In this document: positions 14,419-22,476 of the stretch, one piece after another
Position numbering within the stretch: the first letter of the stretch is position 1
Layout: each line of letters starts with the position of its first letter
NCBI GenBank assembly: GCA_902478875.1
Contig: CABSMZ010000008.1
Coordinates: 1 to 25,442, forward strand
Source: an uncultured Collinsella sp.
GTDB lineage: Bacteria; Actinomycetota; Coriobacteriia; Coriobacteriales; Coriobacteriaceae
Direction: 5' to 3'
Length of the DNA stretch: 25,442 nt
The notes under the pieces: generated by a model
Seen by the model: only the letters and a program-made list of their open reading frames with translations
What the model was told of the DNA's origin: nothing
Databases searched by the model: none
Program-made: the position numbers and the translations under genes

Positions 14419-15924
14419 ATGGCGCACGAGCAGCACACCTATATCTGCATCGACCTCAAGACGTTTTATGCCAGCGTCGAGTGCGTCGACCGTGGGCTCG
14501 ATCCGCTCACCACCAACCTGGTCGTTGCCGACGAATCGCGCGGGCGCACGACCATCTGCCTCGCCATCACACAGGCCATGAAGGACCTCGGGATACGCAA
14601 TCGCTGCCGTCTGTTCGAAATTCCCGATGGCATCGACTACATCACGGCCGTACCGCGCATGCAGCATTACATGGAGGTGTCGGCGAAAATCTACGGTATC
14701 TATCTGGAATACGTCAGCCCCCAGGACGTGCACGTCTACTCCATCGATGAGTGCTTTATCGACGTGACGCCCTATCTGGACCTCTATCACACAGATGCGG
14801 AAGGGTTCGCCTGCACGCTGCGCGACGAGGTCCTCGCGCGCACCGGCATCACGGCGACGGTCGGCATCGGCCCCAACCTATTCCAGGCCAAGGTAGCGCT
14901 CGACATTACCGCCAAGCACGTACCCAGCCGCATCGGCATACTCGACGACGAGACCTTTCGCAAGGAGATCTGGCCTCATCGTCCCATTACCGATATCTGG
15001 GGCATCGGCCCCGGCGTGGCAGCCCGCCTCGAAAAGTACGGCGTCTACGATCTGATGGGCGTCGCCGCGCTCGACGAAAACCTGCTTTACGATGAGCTCG
15101 GCGTCAATGCCGAATATCTTATCGACCACGCCTTTGGGCGCGAGCCAACGACCATCGCCGATATCCAAGCCTATCGCCCGCAAGCGACCTCGACCACCAC
15201 GGGGCAGGTGCTCTCGAAGGGCTATGCCTACGAGCAGGCCTACACCGTCTTGCGCGAAATGGTCGATGCCGCCGTGCTGGATTTGATCGACAAACACGTG
15301 GTGTGCGACAGCATCTCGCTCTTTGTGGGCTATGCAAGCGAGCGCGCCGACATACGCCGGCTCAACGCCAGCGGCACGGCGCAGTATATAGACGGCTGCG
15401 GACACCTGCGCTCGAGTACCTCGGGCATCGAACCCGCAGCGACCGACGGCTCCGAGCTCGCGCCCCGTGCTCCCAAGCCCGTCCAGCGCGATGACGAAAG
15501 GCGTCGCCTGGTGCGCGAAGCGCAGGCAATCGATGGCATCTTTGTGGGAGAGCATGGCGGCAAACCGCGTGGTGGCTATGCCGCACTCTTTGCGCACTCC
15601 AACGCCTCGCGAAAGCTGCCCGAGCGCACTAATTCGTTTAAGAAAATCATGGGCTATTTCGATGAGCTCTGGGCGCAGACCGTCGATCCCAAACGACCGG
15701 TCAAGCGCATCAACCTTGGCTTTGGCAACCTCATGCCCGAGGAATTTACCACCATCGATCTGTTCAGCGATATCGAGGCCGATGAGCGCGAGCGCGACCT
15801 GGCGCGCGCCGTCCTGGCCGTGAAAGGCAAGTACGGCAAGAACGCGCTCGTCAAGGGATTAAGCTTTACCGCCGGCGCCACCGCGCGCGAACGCAACGAC
15901 CAAGTTGGAGGACACCGTGCCTAA
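14419..15924 (+). CDS. Y-family translesion DNA polymerase (UmuC/UvrX-like)
   Basis: This is a 501-residue error-prone polymerase. Catalytic residues are visible: Asp12 in CIDLKTFYASVE, and Asp110-Glu111 in YSIDECFIDVT. The palm continues with ATVGIGPNLFQAKVALDITAK (about 146-166). A helix-hairpin-helix, IWGIGPGVAARLEKYGVYDL, covers about 193-212. The little-finger region follows, but is interrupted at about 312-395 by a charged, low-complexity insertion before SRKLPERTNSFKKI. It is longer than the roughly 420 residues usual for UvrX-like enzymes. The ATG at 14419 has AAGGA upstream. The gene overlaps the YolD-like gene by 8 bp and is preceded by two LexA-type boxes, so it is DNA-damage inducible by inference. 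It is more likely a UvrX/UmuC relative than a housekeeping DinB. Confidence 0.9.
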   Translation: MAHEQHTYICIDLKTFYASVECVDRGLDPLTTNLVVADESRGRTTICLAITQAMKDLGIRNRCRLFEIPDGIDYITAVPRMQHYMEVSAKIYGIYLEYVSPQDVHVYSIDECFIDVTPYLDLYHTDAEGFACTLRDEVLARTGITATVGIGPNLFQAKVALDITAKHVPSRIGILDDETFRKEIWPHRPITDIWGIGPGVAARLEKYGVYDLMGVAALDENLLYDELGVNAEYLIDHAFGREPTTIADIQAYRPQATSTTTGQVLSKGYAYEQAYTVLREMVDAAVLDLIDKHVVCDSISLFVGYASERADIRRLNASGTAQYIDGCGHLRSSTSGIEPAATDGSELAPRAPKPVQRDDERRRLVREAQAIDGIFVGEHGGKPRGGYAALFAHSNASRKLPERTNSFKKIMGYFDELWAQTVDPKRPVKRINLGFGNLMPEEFTTIDLFSDIEADERERDLARAVLAVKGKYGKNALVKGLSFTAGATARERNDQVGGHRA

Positions 15925-16342
15925 ACCCAAACAACAGCCCGTGCGCCCGCCGACCGCCTTCGAGCGCCTGGCGGACCCCGAGGGCAGGCGCCGCGCCGCC
16001 GACCCCAAGCTCACTGCCAACGGTGCCGTGCGCGCCAACCGCGCCGCGCAGTTTATGCCCTTTGCCGCCCTCACGGGATACTACGAACTCGTGCGCAAGC
16101 AGGAAATCACCGTCGAGTCAAAACGTGAGCTCACGGAAGAAAAAGCCCTCGTACTTTCTAAAAAGCTCGAGGGTCTCAAACGTGGCGACTTGGTTCGTGT
16201 CAACTATTACGATACATACGGCTATCGCAGCCGCACCGGCATCCTCGACGAGGCGCTCCCCGCCTTCAAGCTCCTCAAGCTCCGAGACATCGCCATCAAC
16301 TTCGACGACATCCAAGACATCGAACTGCGCGGACGAGCCTAG
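15917..16342 (+). CDS. YolD-like family protein, partner of the Y-family polymerase
   Basis: This 141-residue cytoplasmic protein has the YolD signature RAAQFMPFAALTGYYELVR at about residues 42-60. A charged helical segment rich in Glu/Lys and a small beta-rich end (GDLVRVNYYDTYGYRSRTG) follow. In Bacillus and its phages, yolD-type genes are regularly paired with uvrX/Y-family polymerase genes, but the biochemical role is not settled. A GTG start at 15917 is used because GGAGG lies five bases upstream. The 8-bp overlap with the polymerase stop suggests translational coupling and fixed stoichiometry. The first about 40 residues are Pro/Arg-rich and probably disordered. Confidence 0.85.
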   Translation: MPKPKQQPVRPPTAFERLADPEGRRRAADPKLTANGAVRANRAAQFMPFAALTGYYELVRKQEITVESKRELTEEKALVLSKKLEGLKRGDLVRVNYYDTYGYRSRTGILDEALPAFKLLKLRDIAINFDDIQDIELRGRA

Positions 16343-16368
16343 CCAAGGAAGCGCATCCAGGGCGGCGC

Positions 16369-16752
16369 TTACAGCGTCATGACGTAGTAGCCCGCGTCTT
16401 TCACGGCCGTCTCGAGGACACCACGATCAACCGGCTGCTTAGAGCGCACGCGTGCCGTGTGGTCCGCATACGTCACCGTTGCCCACACGCCATCCAGCGC
16501 ATTGAGGGCATTGGCTACGTTCTGAGCGCAGCCGTCACAGCTCATGCCGCCGATGAGCAGCTCATCGCTATAGGGATAGTGTGACGCATCGGTATCCACC
16601 ACAACAACCTTTTTGGCCTTCTTGCCGCTCGTACCATCGCTGCAGCAACTCTTCCCGTGTGTCGAAGCGGCAATGCGACGCAGTCCAAAAAACATGCCGA
16701 CGGCAATGACGGCCAGCACGATGAGATTCGCAGGGTTGAGCAAGTCACTCAT
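16369..16752 (-). CDS. Membrane-anchored heavy-metal-associated (HMA) domain protein
   Basis: This 127-residue protein has one N-terminal transmembrane helix (about 10-26, LIVLAVIAVGMFFGL). A Cys- and Lys-rich linker (KSCCSDGTSGKKAKK) leads to a C-terminal HMA ferredoxin-like domain. The domain's metal loop GGMSCDGCAQNV carries Cys72 and Cys75, a CxxC copper-binding type. It probably binds Cu(I) or a similar soft metal at the membrane and passes it to an exporter or buffers it. No P-type ATPase is in the window. The ATG at 16752 has AAGGGG upstream. It is transcribed away from the DUF3793 gene and converges on the YolD gene, separated by 26 bp containing a short AAGCGC/GCGCTT hairpin. A GC-rich palindrome upstream suggests metal-dependent control. 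Confidence 0.82.
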   Translation of the reverse strand: MSDLLNPANLIVLAVIAVGMFFGLRRIAASTHGKSCCSDGTSGKKAKKVVVVDTDASHYPYSDELLIGGMSCDGCAQNVANALNALDGVWATVTYADHTARVRSKQPVDRGVLETAVKDAGYYVMTL

Positions 16753-16782
16753 GCGCTCCCCTTTCAAGTAGCACTATCTAGA

Positions 16783-16805
16783 TACCCCCATGGGGTGCCC
16801 CCATC
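16783..16805 (-). promoter_or_regulatory. GC-rich palindrome upstream of the HMA gene, metal-responsive operator candidate
   Basis: CCCCATGGGG (16786-16795) lies within TACCCCCATGGGGTGCCCCC. It resembles the G/C-tract operators of CsoR/FrmR-type copper repressors. On the minus strand TTAAGA and TATCTA flank it at 19-bp spacing, which would also suit a MerR-type promoter. No regulator gene of either type is in the window, so this rests on sequence resemblance and the neighbouring metal-binding gene. Confidence 0.42.
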
Positions 16806-16860
16806 TTAACCCAAAATCATGTCTGTTCGGTCAATTAGTTTCCCTCTTCAAACTTTTTTG

Positions 16861-16903
16861 TTGACCATGGCTTACTTTCGTGTATAAGTTTTCCTAGGCT
16901 AAC
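16861..16903 (+). promoter_or_regulatory. Promoter of DUF3793-flavodoxin with iron-box-like palindrome
   Basis: TTGACC (16861-16866) and TATAAG (16883-16888) form a promoter with a 16-bp spacer. Directly after it, GTTTTCCTAGGCTAAC (16888-16903) is a partial palindrome centred on CCTAGG. It contains TAGGCTAAC, identical to the core of the DtxR/IdeR iron-box consensus. Iron-dependent repression would make sense for a flavodoxin gene but is inferred. Confidence 0.5.
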
Positions 16904-16926
16904 AGTTTAGATCCGTAAGGAGCGCC

Positions 16927-17631
16927 GTGGCTCGAACCATAGATATCCCAACGTTTCAGGCAGCGGTCGTGCGCAACTGCTCTCCCACGCTCGCGGGCAT
17001 CAAGCCGGCATCGCTCTTTACCTATCCAGGCACCTACGCCCACGGGAACGGCTCGACCACAACCGAAACCATCGCAGAACGTCGAGCACGCCTGCTCAAC
17101 GTTATCGCCCAGTGCAATCGCGAGCTTGACCCGCTCGGCATCCACCTGAGTGTTTTGGTCTGGCGGCCCTGCGGAGCACTCGTGTACGTGTACCGAGCCA
17201 AAAGCCTCGCCACCTATTTCGCAGACCCTCGCGCCCAAACAGCGCTCGCCTCGGAAGGCTACGACACGAGAGACCTTTCGACATGCCTTGTGCATTTGGC
17301 ATCACGCATCACGCTCGCGAGCAATAACGTCGCGGAATGCGCTTGTAGCCAGACTCGATGCGCACTACCCCAGCAAGCTAGCTGCAGCAACGACTGCACC
17401 TGCGAGTTTCCGCACGAAATAGGCTACTTCCTTGGATATCCCTACGACGACGTGCACGAGTTTATCGTCCAGCGCGGCGAGAACTACAAGGTCTTTGGGG
17501 CCTGGAAGGTCTACACGAATGTCGAGCAAGCGCTTGCGATGTTTGACGCCTACCGCGCTTGCACTCAATACCTCACCTTTGTCTATCAGCAGGGCTGCAG
17601 CTTGGCGCAACTTGCCCAGGCAACCCGATAG
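16927..17631 (+). CDS. DUF3793 family protein
   Basis: This is a 234-residue soluble protein of unknown biochemical function. The DUF3793 hallmark lies in the last third: CEFPHEIGYFLGYPYDDVHEF, then GENYKVFGAWKVYTN and a Cys/Tyr-containing helix (AMFDAYRACTQYL). The motif is preceded by a Cys-rich run (CACSQTRC, then CSNDCTCEF) that could bind a metal or cluster. The GTG at 16927 has AAGGAG four bases upstream. A good promoter with an iron-box-like site precedes it, and a flavodoxin gene follows 46 bp later on the same strand with no terminator. From memory, DUF3793 genes often neighbour flavodoxin or ferrous-iron transport genes, which suggests a link to iron or redox metabolism. That function is not proven. 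Confidence 0.82.
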   Translation: MARTIDIPTFQAAVVRNCSPTLAGIKPASLFTYPGTYAHGNGSTTTETIAERRARLLNVIAQCNRELDPLGIHLSVLVWRPCGALVYVYRAKSLATYFADPRAQTALASEGYDTRDLSTCLVHLASRITLASNNVAECACSQTRCALPQQASCSNDCTCEFPHEIGYFLGYPYDDVHEFIVQRGENYKVFGAWKVYTNVEQALAMFDAYRACTQYLTFVYQQGCSLAQLAQATR

Positions 17632-17677
17632 AACATAGAAGCCGCGGCAACCTGCCGCACAACTGAAAGGACTCAAC

Positions 17678-18097
17678 ATGAGCAAGATCGCCGTCGTCTA
17701 CTGGAGCGGCACGGGCAACACCGAGGCCATGGCAAACCTCGTCTCCGAAGGCGCCACGTCCGCGGGTGCCGAGGCTGAGGTCATCTCCTGCGCCGACTTC
17801 TCTGCCGACAAGGTCACCAACTATGACGCCTTCGCCTTCGGCTGCCCCGCCATGGGGTCCGAGGAGCTCGAGTACGACGAGTTCCAGCCGATGTGGGATG
17901 AGGTCAAGGAAGTCCTCGGCGACAAGAAGGTCGTCCTCTTTGGCTCCTATTCGTGGGCCGAGGGCGAGTGGATGGATAACTGGAAGGCCGACGCCGACGA
18001 GGCCGGCGTCAACGTCGTGGACTCCACCATCTGCTACGACGCGCCCGACGACGAGGGCGAGACCGCTTGCAAGGCCCTCGGAGCCGAGCTCGCGTAA
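17678..18097 (+). CDS. Flavodoxin (short-chain)
   Basis: This is a 139-residue FMN-binding electron carrier that can replace ferredoxin when iron is scarce. The FMN phosphate loop WSGTGNTEAMA starts at about residue 9. The second FMN loop is at FAFGCPAMGSEELE (about 52-65), and the third is at FGSYSWAEGEWMDNW (about 88-102). It is strongly acidic, as usual, with the standard short-chain length. The ATG at 17678 is preceded by GAAAGGA. It is probably co-transcribed with the DUF3793 gene and ends at a very strong hairpin terminator. Confidence 0.93.
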   Translation: MSKIAVVYWSGTGNTEAMANLVSEGATSAGAEAEVISCADFSADKVTNYDAFAFGCPAMGSEELEYDEFQPMWDEVKEVLGDKKVVLFGSYSWAEGEWMDNWKADADEAGVNVVDSTICYDAPDDEGETACKALGAELA

Positions 18098-18146
18098 CGA
18101 GCCCAGGGTCTCCAAGAGAGCCTGCGTCAAAGCGCATCCCCATCCC

Positions 18147-18192
18147 TACAAAAGAGCGGGGCTGGATTCAAGTCCAGCCCCGCTCTTTTGTA
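18147..18192. terminator. Bidirectional intrinsic terminator between flavodoxin and the ABC ATPase gene
   Basis: A perfect 20-bp stem (18147-18166 with 18173-18192) has the six-base loop TTCAAG. The outer stem is A-rich on one side and CTTTTGTA on the other, so either strand ends in a T-run. It serves the converging genes on both sides. Confidence 0.92.
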
Positions 18193-18212
18193 ACGGCAGT
18201 TACATCAACCGG

Positions 18213-18965
<753 letters not shown>

Positions 18966-18977
18966 GATAGGACCTCC

Positions 18978-20339
18978 TTACAGACCGGCGATGTGGTCGG
19001 CGGGCGTCGCGACGACCTGTCCAGCGCTCTTGGCGGGACGCTTCTTCTTGGTTTCGGCCGTCCCCAGAAGCCTCGCCTCAAGACCGCTCACCAAGCGAGC
19101 AAGCGGCAGGGTGATGACCAGGTAGAACAGCGCGGCAACCACATACGGCGTAATGGAACCCGTCGTGGCCACGATAGTACGGGCGTTCATGACGATCTCG
19201 ACCACGCCCACGGCCGCGAGCAGCGACGTATCCTTGTAAAGCAGGATAAACTCGCTGGTCAGCGTAGGCAGGACATTGCGAAACGTCTGCGGAATCATAA
19301 CGTAGAGCAGCGTCTGGAAGGCGTTCATGCCCAGCGAGCGCGCGGCCTCGTTCTGGCCCTTGGGGATCGACTGAATACCGGCGCGGAAGATCTCGCACAG
19401 GTAGGCGGACGAGTTCATGGCCATGACGATGACGCCCAGCACATAATCGTCAACCTTGACGCCGGCCAGCGGCAGGCCAAAGAACGCGATGTAGATCTGC
19501 AGGAACGCCGGCGTACCGCGGATGATATTCACATAGATGCCGGCAAGGCAACGCAGGATGCGCGACTTGGAGATGCGCATGAGTGACAAGGCAAAGCCAA
19601 AGGGAATGGCCAACGGAAATGCCACGAGCACGATCGAGAGCGACATGAGGAAGCCTTTGAAGACGATCGGCAGGCTCTGAACCAAAATGACCGGGTTCAG
19701 GAACAGGCGAAGGAACATGTTGGAATTCCATGCCTCGACCCACGGCTGCTCCTTAAGGTCGGCCAGGAAGTTATCGAATGCCGTCACGCCCTTAATCTCG
19801 ACGGAAGGAATCTTGGAGATCTTCTTGGTTGAACCGTCAGCCAACGTGTAGGTGCCGCTAAAAGCCTCGTCGCCGCCCTCGACGGGGAAGGTCACGCCGT
19901 AGACCTCGACACGGAAATAACCGCCGGCGGGCGCCGTCTCGCCAAAATCGATCTTGAGCGTCTGGCCGTCGACCTTGCACGTAGGCTTCATGGGCGTACG
20001 GTCCAAAAGGTCATCGCCCGAGAGCATCGTCAGACGCGTGTCGTCCGCACCAAAGGTCGTGCCATCGACAAACGTCAGCGAAAGACCGCTCAGCTCCTCA
20101 TCGGCATCGGCCTGGACCTCCCAGGTGATACGAGTCTCGGTGCCACCGACCACGTCGCTACCCGAACCGGTATTGGGTCGGGCGGTGATCTTTGCGGTCT
20201 CAAGCGCCTGAGCGGTCGAGGGCACGCAGGCCCCCGCGCATACCAGGGCGAGCGCCACAGCCAGGGCACAGGCCAGCTTTTGGAGCATCAAGGGCAGTGG
20301 ATGGCTCTTGCCCATGGCTCCTTGGTTCAATCGAGACAA
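18978..20339 (-). CDS. Amino-acid ABC permease fused to a secreted N-terminal domain
   Basis: This is a 453-residue membrane protein. The C-terminal half (about 225-435) is a HisM/GlnP-type permease with about five helices. It has the ATPase-docking EAA loop EAARSLGMNAFQTLLYVMIP at about 331-350, and NIIRGTPAFLQIYIAFFGLP. Unusually, it begins with a signal-peptide-like segment (hydrophobic about 20-37, possible cleavage after STAQA). About 130 residues of beta-rich, Gly/Asp/Thr-rich sequence with no receptor motifs follow. Typical permeases have about 220 residues. The TTG at 20339 is used because AGGAG lies five bases upstream; an ATG at 20315 is possible, but its AAGGAG is too close. The extra domain is not a periplasmic-binding-protein fold as far as I can see. 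The separate lipoprotein gene upstream supplies the receptor. Confidence 0.85.
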   Translation of the reverse strand: MSRLNQGAMGKSHPLPLMLQKLACALAVALALVCAGACVPSTAQALETAKITARPNTGSGSDVVGGTETRITWEVQADADEELSGLSLTFVDGTTFGADDTRLTMLSGDDLLDRTPMKPTCKVDGQTLKIDFGETAPAGGYFRVEVYGVTFPVEGGDEAFSGTYTLADGSTKKISKIPSVEIKGVTAFDNFLADLKEQPWVEAWNSNMFLRLFLNPVILVQSLPIVFKGFLMSLSIVLVAFPLAIPFGFALSLMRISKSRILRCLAGIYVNIIRGTPAFLQIYIAFFGLPLAGVKVDDYVLGVIVMAMNSSAYLCEIFRAGIQSIPKGQNEAARSLGMNAFQTLLYVMIPQTFRNVLPTLTSEFILLYKDTSLLAAVGVVEIVMNARTIVATTGSITPYVVAALFYLVITLPLARLVSGLEARLLGTAETKKKRPAKSAGQVVATPADHIAGL

Positions 20340-20405
20340 GGTGGCTCCTAACGTTTAAGTTGCCGACATAACGGGGCGGGATGACGCCCATTCAAGAAAC
20401 GCAAA

Positions 20406-20433
20406 GGCCCTCTCCGCCAAAACGGAAAGGGCC
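20406..20433 (-). terminator. Intra-operon terminator after the receptor gene
   Basis: GGCCCTCTCCG (20406-20416) pairs with CGGAAAGGGCC (20423-20433) with one mismatch. A TTT run lies on the minus strand after the stem. It lies 22 bases past the receptor stop and 66 bases before the permease start. Partial read-through would give more receptor than permease, as is common in ABC importers. Confidence 0.7.
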
Positions 20434-20455
20434 CGCTTGCAATCAAGTGACTATT

Positions 20456-21316
20456 CTACTTGATGTTGTACTTAGCCATGAGGGCGTCAACGGTACCGTC
20501 GTCGGTCAGGTCCTTGATAGCCTGGTTGATGTCGTCCTTGAGCTTGGTATTGCCCTGGTTGATGGCGATGGCGTACTCCTCGCCGGTGCTGATCTGCTTG
20601 ATGGTCTGGCAGGTGTTGAACTGCTCGGCGGTCAGCTGGCTGGCAACGGAGCGGTTGGTCACCACGGCGTCACCCTTATCGGACTGCAGGGCGCTGAAGC
20701 ACTCGGTGGCGTCCTTGTAGGGAACAATCTTGGCCTTGGGGAAGTTCTCCTGGGCAAAGGCCTCGGCGGTCGAGCCAGACTGGACGATGATGGTAGCGTC
20801 GGCGTTGTTGAGCTTCTCGCTGTAGTTGTCGGCCGTGATGTCGGTGTTATCGACCTTGGTCACGATAGCCTGATCGTCCATGTAGTAGGAATCAGAGAAA
20901 GTGACTTCCTTCTCACGCTCGGGCGTGTCGGTGATAGCCGCGATGGAAACGTCATACTTGGCGCCCGAAGCGACGCCCGGAACCAGCGTGTCGAAGTCGT
21001 TGTTGACGTACTCGACATCCAGACCCAGCTTGTCACCGATAGCCTTGATGAGCTCAAGGTCAAAGCCCTGGTAATCGCCGTTGTCATCCTTGTACTCAAA
21101 CGGCGCGTACTCGGCAGAGGTGCCGACGGTGAGTGTACCGTCCTTGACGAGTGCATACTCCTTGGAGCCGTCGACCTTCTCGACCTTCACGTCATCAGAG
21201 CTGCTGGAACCGGCATCGGAACCAGAGGTGGCGTTGGACGAGCCGCAGCCCGTCAGTGCGAGGGCGAGCGCCATGGCGCCCGTGGCGGCAAATGCGCCAA
21301 GCTTCTTGAGCTTCAT
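20456..21316 (-). CDS. Amino-acid ABC transporter substrate-binding lipoprotein
   Basis: This is a 286-residue extracellular receptor of the bacterial SBP_bac_3 family. A lipoprotein signal (MKLKKLGAFAATGAMALALA) ends in the lipobox LTGC, with Cys24 as the anchor. A Ser/Gly/Asp linker follows to about residue 45. The mature domain carries LTVGTSAEYAPFEY, GFDLELIKAIGDKLGLDVEY, DVSIAAITDTPEREKEVTFSD and YAIAINQGNTKLKDDIN, all typical of polar amino-acid receptors. The ATG at 21316 has AAGGAG upstream. It is the first gene of the importer unit, behind its own promoter, with a GACCTC/GAGGTC hairpin (21335-21356) in the leader. The ligand is not determined; the gene order is the common receptor-permease-ATPase. 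Confidence 0.93.
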   Translation of the reverse strand: MKLKKLGAFAATGAMALALALTGCGSSNATSGSDAGSSSSDDVKVEKVDGSKEYALVKDGTLTVGTSAEYAPFEYKDDNGDYQGFDLELIKAIGDKLGLDVEYVNNDFDTLVPGVASGAKYDVSIAAITDTPEREKEVTFSDSYYMDDQAIVTKVDNTDITADNYSEKLNNADATIIVQSGSTAEAFAQENFPKAKIVPYKDATECFSALQSDKGDAVVTNRSVASQLTAEQFNTCQTIKQISTGEEYAIAINQGNTKLKDDINQAIKDLTDDGTVDALMAKYNIK

Positions 21317-21373
21317 AATCAGTCTCCTTCCGGTGACCTCGTTTGATTCAGAGGTCTGCAAAAACTGTTGGCT

Positions 21374-21402
21374 ATTATGCACCCGGAATTACGAATCTGC
21401 AA
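21374..21402 (-). promoter_or_regulatory. Promoter of the amino-acid ABC importer
   Basis: On the minus strand TTGCAG (21402-21397) and CATAAT (21379-21374) are separated by exactly 17 bp. They lie about 58 bp upstream of the receptor start. The -10 has five of six consensus bases and the -35 is weaker. Confidence 0.6.
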
Positions 21403-21463
21403 TGAGAAAACTGATTGAAACAAACCCATAACGTGAATGGAATACTCTACTTTGTGACAGTCA

Positions 21464-22330
21464 TTACTGCTGCAACGACCTTAATAGTCTAATTTCAGCT
21501 GCATAACCTGCAAGTTCGTTCGGAGTCTCCAAAATAAACGGCAGCGAACGCAAACGGCCATTCGATACAATATTCTGCATAACCTGCATACCGCCACCAA
21601 ATTCTTCGCTGCCAAGGTATCCCTTGCCGATGCACTCGTGGCGATCCTTATGGGCGCCGCAGGGGTTCTCGGAGTCATTGATATGCACGGCGCGCAAGCG
21701 CTCGATACCCACCACGCGGTCGAACTCGTCGAGTACGCCGTCCAGGTCATGGATGATGTCGTAGCCGGCATCGCTCACATGGCAGGTGTCCAAACAAACG
21801 CCCAGCTTATCGGACAGCTCCGGGCACTTGGCGGCAACGCCCTCGATAATGCGCGCCAGCTCTTCAAAGCTACGGCCCACCTCGGTGCCCTTGCCCGCCA
21901 TGGTCTCAAGCAATACCGTCGTCTGCTGTCCCCCAAACATCACCTGGCACAGCGTGTCGACAATCATCTGAATGCCGGCGTCTGCCCCCTGTCCCACATG
22001 CGCACCGGGATGGAAGTTGTAGTAGTTGCCGGGCAGTGCTTCCAGACGCTGCAAATCTTCCGCCATAGCCTCCAAGGCAAACTCGCGCGCTCGCTCCTTA
22101 GCGGAGCAGGGGTTATAGGTATACGGGGCATGCACCACCAGCGGTCCAAAGTCGTTTTGCGCCATAAGCTCGCGCAGAGCCGCCACGTCATCCATGTCAA
22201 GGTCTTTTGCCTTGCCACCGCGCGGGTTGCGCGTAAAGAACGCAAAGGTATTGGCACCAATGGACAACGCCGTCTCCCCCATTGCCCGATAGCCCTTCGT
22301 CGTCGAAAGATGGCACCCAATCGTCAGCAT
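21464..22330 (-). CDS. nfo: Endonuclease IV (AP endonuclease)
   Basis: This is a 288-residue base-excision-repair enzyme that cuts 5' of abasic sites using three zinc ions. Ligand motifs follow the family order: VVHAPYTYN, NFHPGAHVG, LLETMAGKG, VCLDTCHVSDAGYD, VHINDSENPCGAHKDRHE (with the G-x-x-x-D-R-H-x-x-I-G-x-G pattern) and the closing FILETPNE. The ATG at 22330 is preceded by GGGGGAGCTGGAG. It is transcribed in the same direction as the genes upstream but separated from them by one of the two paired stem-loops, so it is probably its own unit. No SOS box is visible in front of it. Confidence 0.94.
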   Translation of the reverse strand: MLTIGCHLSTTKGYRAMGETALSIGANTFAFFTRNPRGGKAKDLDMDDVAALRELMAQNDFGPLVVHAPYTYNPCSAKERAREFALEAMAEDLQRLEALPGNYYNFHPGAHVGQGADAGIQMIVDTLCQVMFGGQQTTVLLETMAGKGTEVGRSFEELARIIEGVAAKCPELSDKLGVCLDTCHVSDAGYDIIHDLDGVLDEFDRVVGIERLRAVHINDSENPCGAHKDRHECIGKGYLGSEEFGGGMQVMQNIVSNGRLRSLPFILETPNELAGYAAEIRLLRSLQQ

Positions 22331-22350
22331 CTCCAGCTCCCCCTCATCAG

Positions 22351-22413
22351 TTGCGGTGAAATACGGTCTATTGGTGCCTTATTTTGGCGCAAACAGACCG
22401 TATTCCACCGCAA
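22351..22413. repeat. 63-bp stem-loop, copy 1 of a covarying pair
   Basis: The outer arms TTGCGGTGAAATA and TATTCCACCGCAA pair almost fully. Inside them CGGTCT (22364-22369) pairs with AGACCG (22395-22400), and GCC/GGC closes a TTATTTT loop. Copy 2 at 23512-23574 has the same length, outer arms and downstream AAGATATAAAA, but a different hexamer pair. There is no T-tract, so it is not a plain terminator. Confidence 0.75.
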
Positions 22414-22476
22414 GATATAAAAAGGGGCATCAGGGGCAAGGTCCGCCGACCCCCCCTTGAGCACCAGCACCGCAGC

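Noticed and set aside
14293..14790. A minus-strand frame covering the polymerase promoter and 5' end
   Set aside because: It overlaps the SOS boxes and the catalytic start of the polymerase in antisense, without a ribosome binding site or domain.
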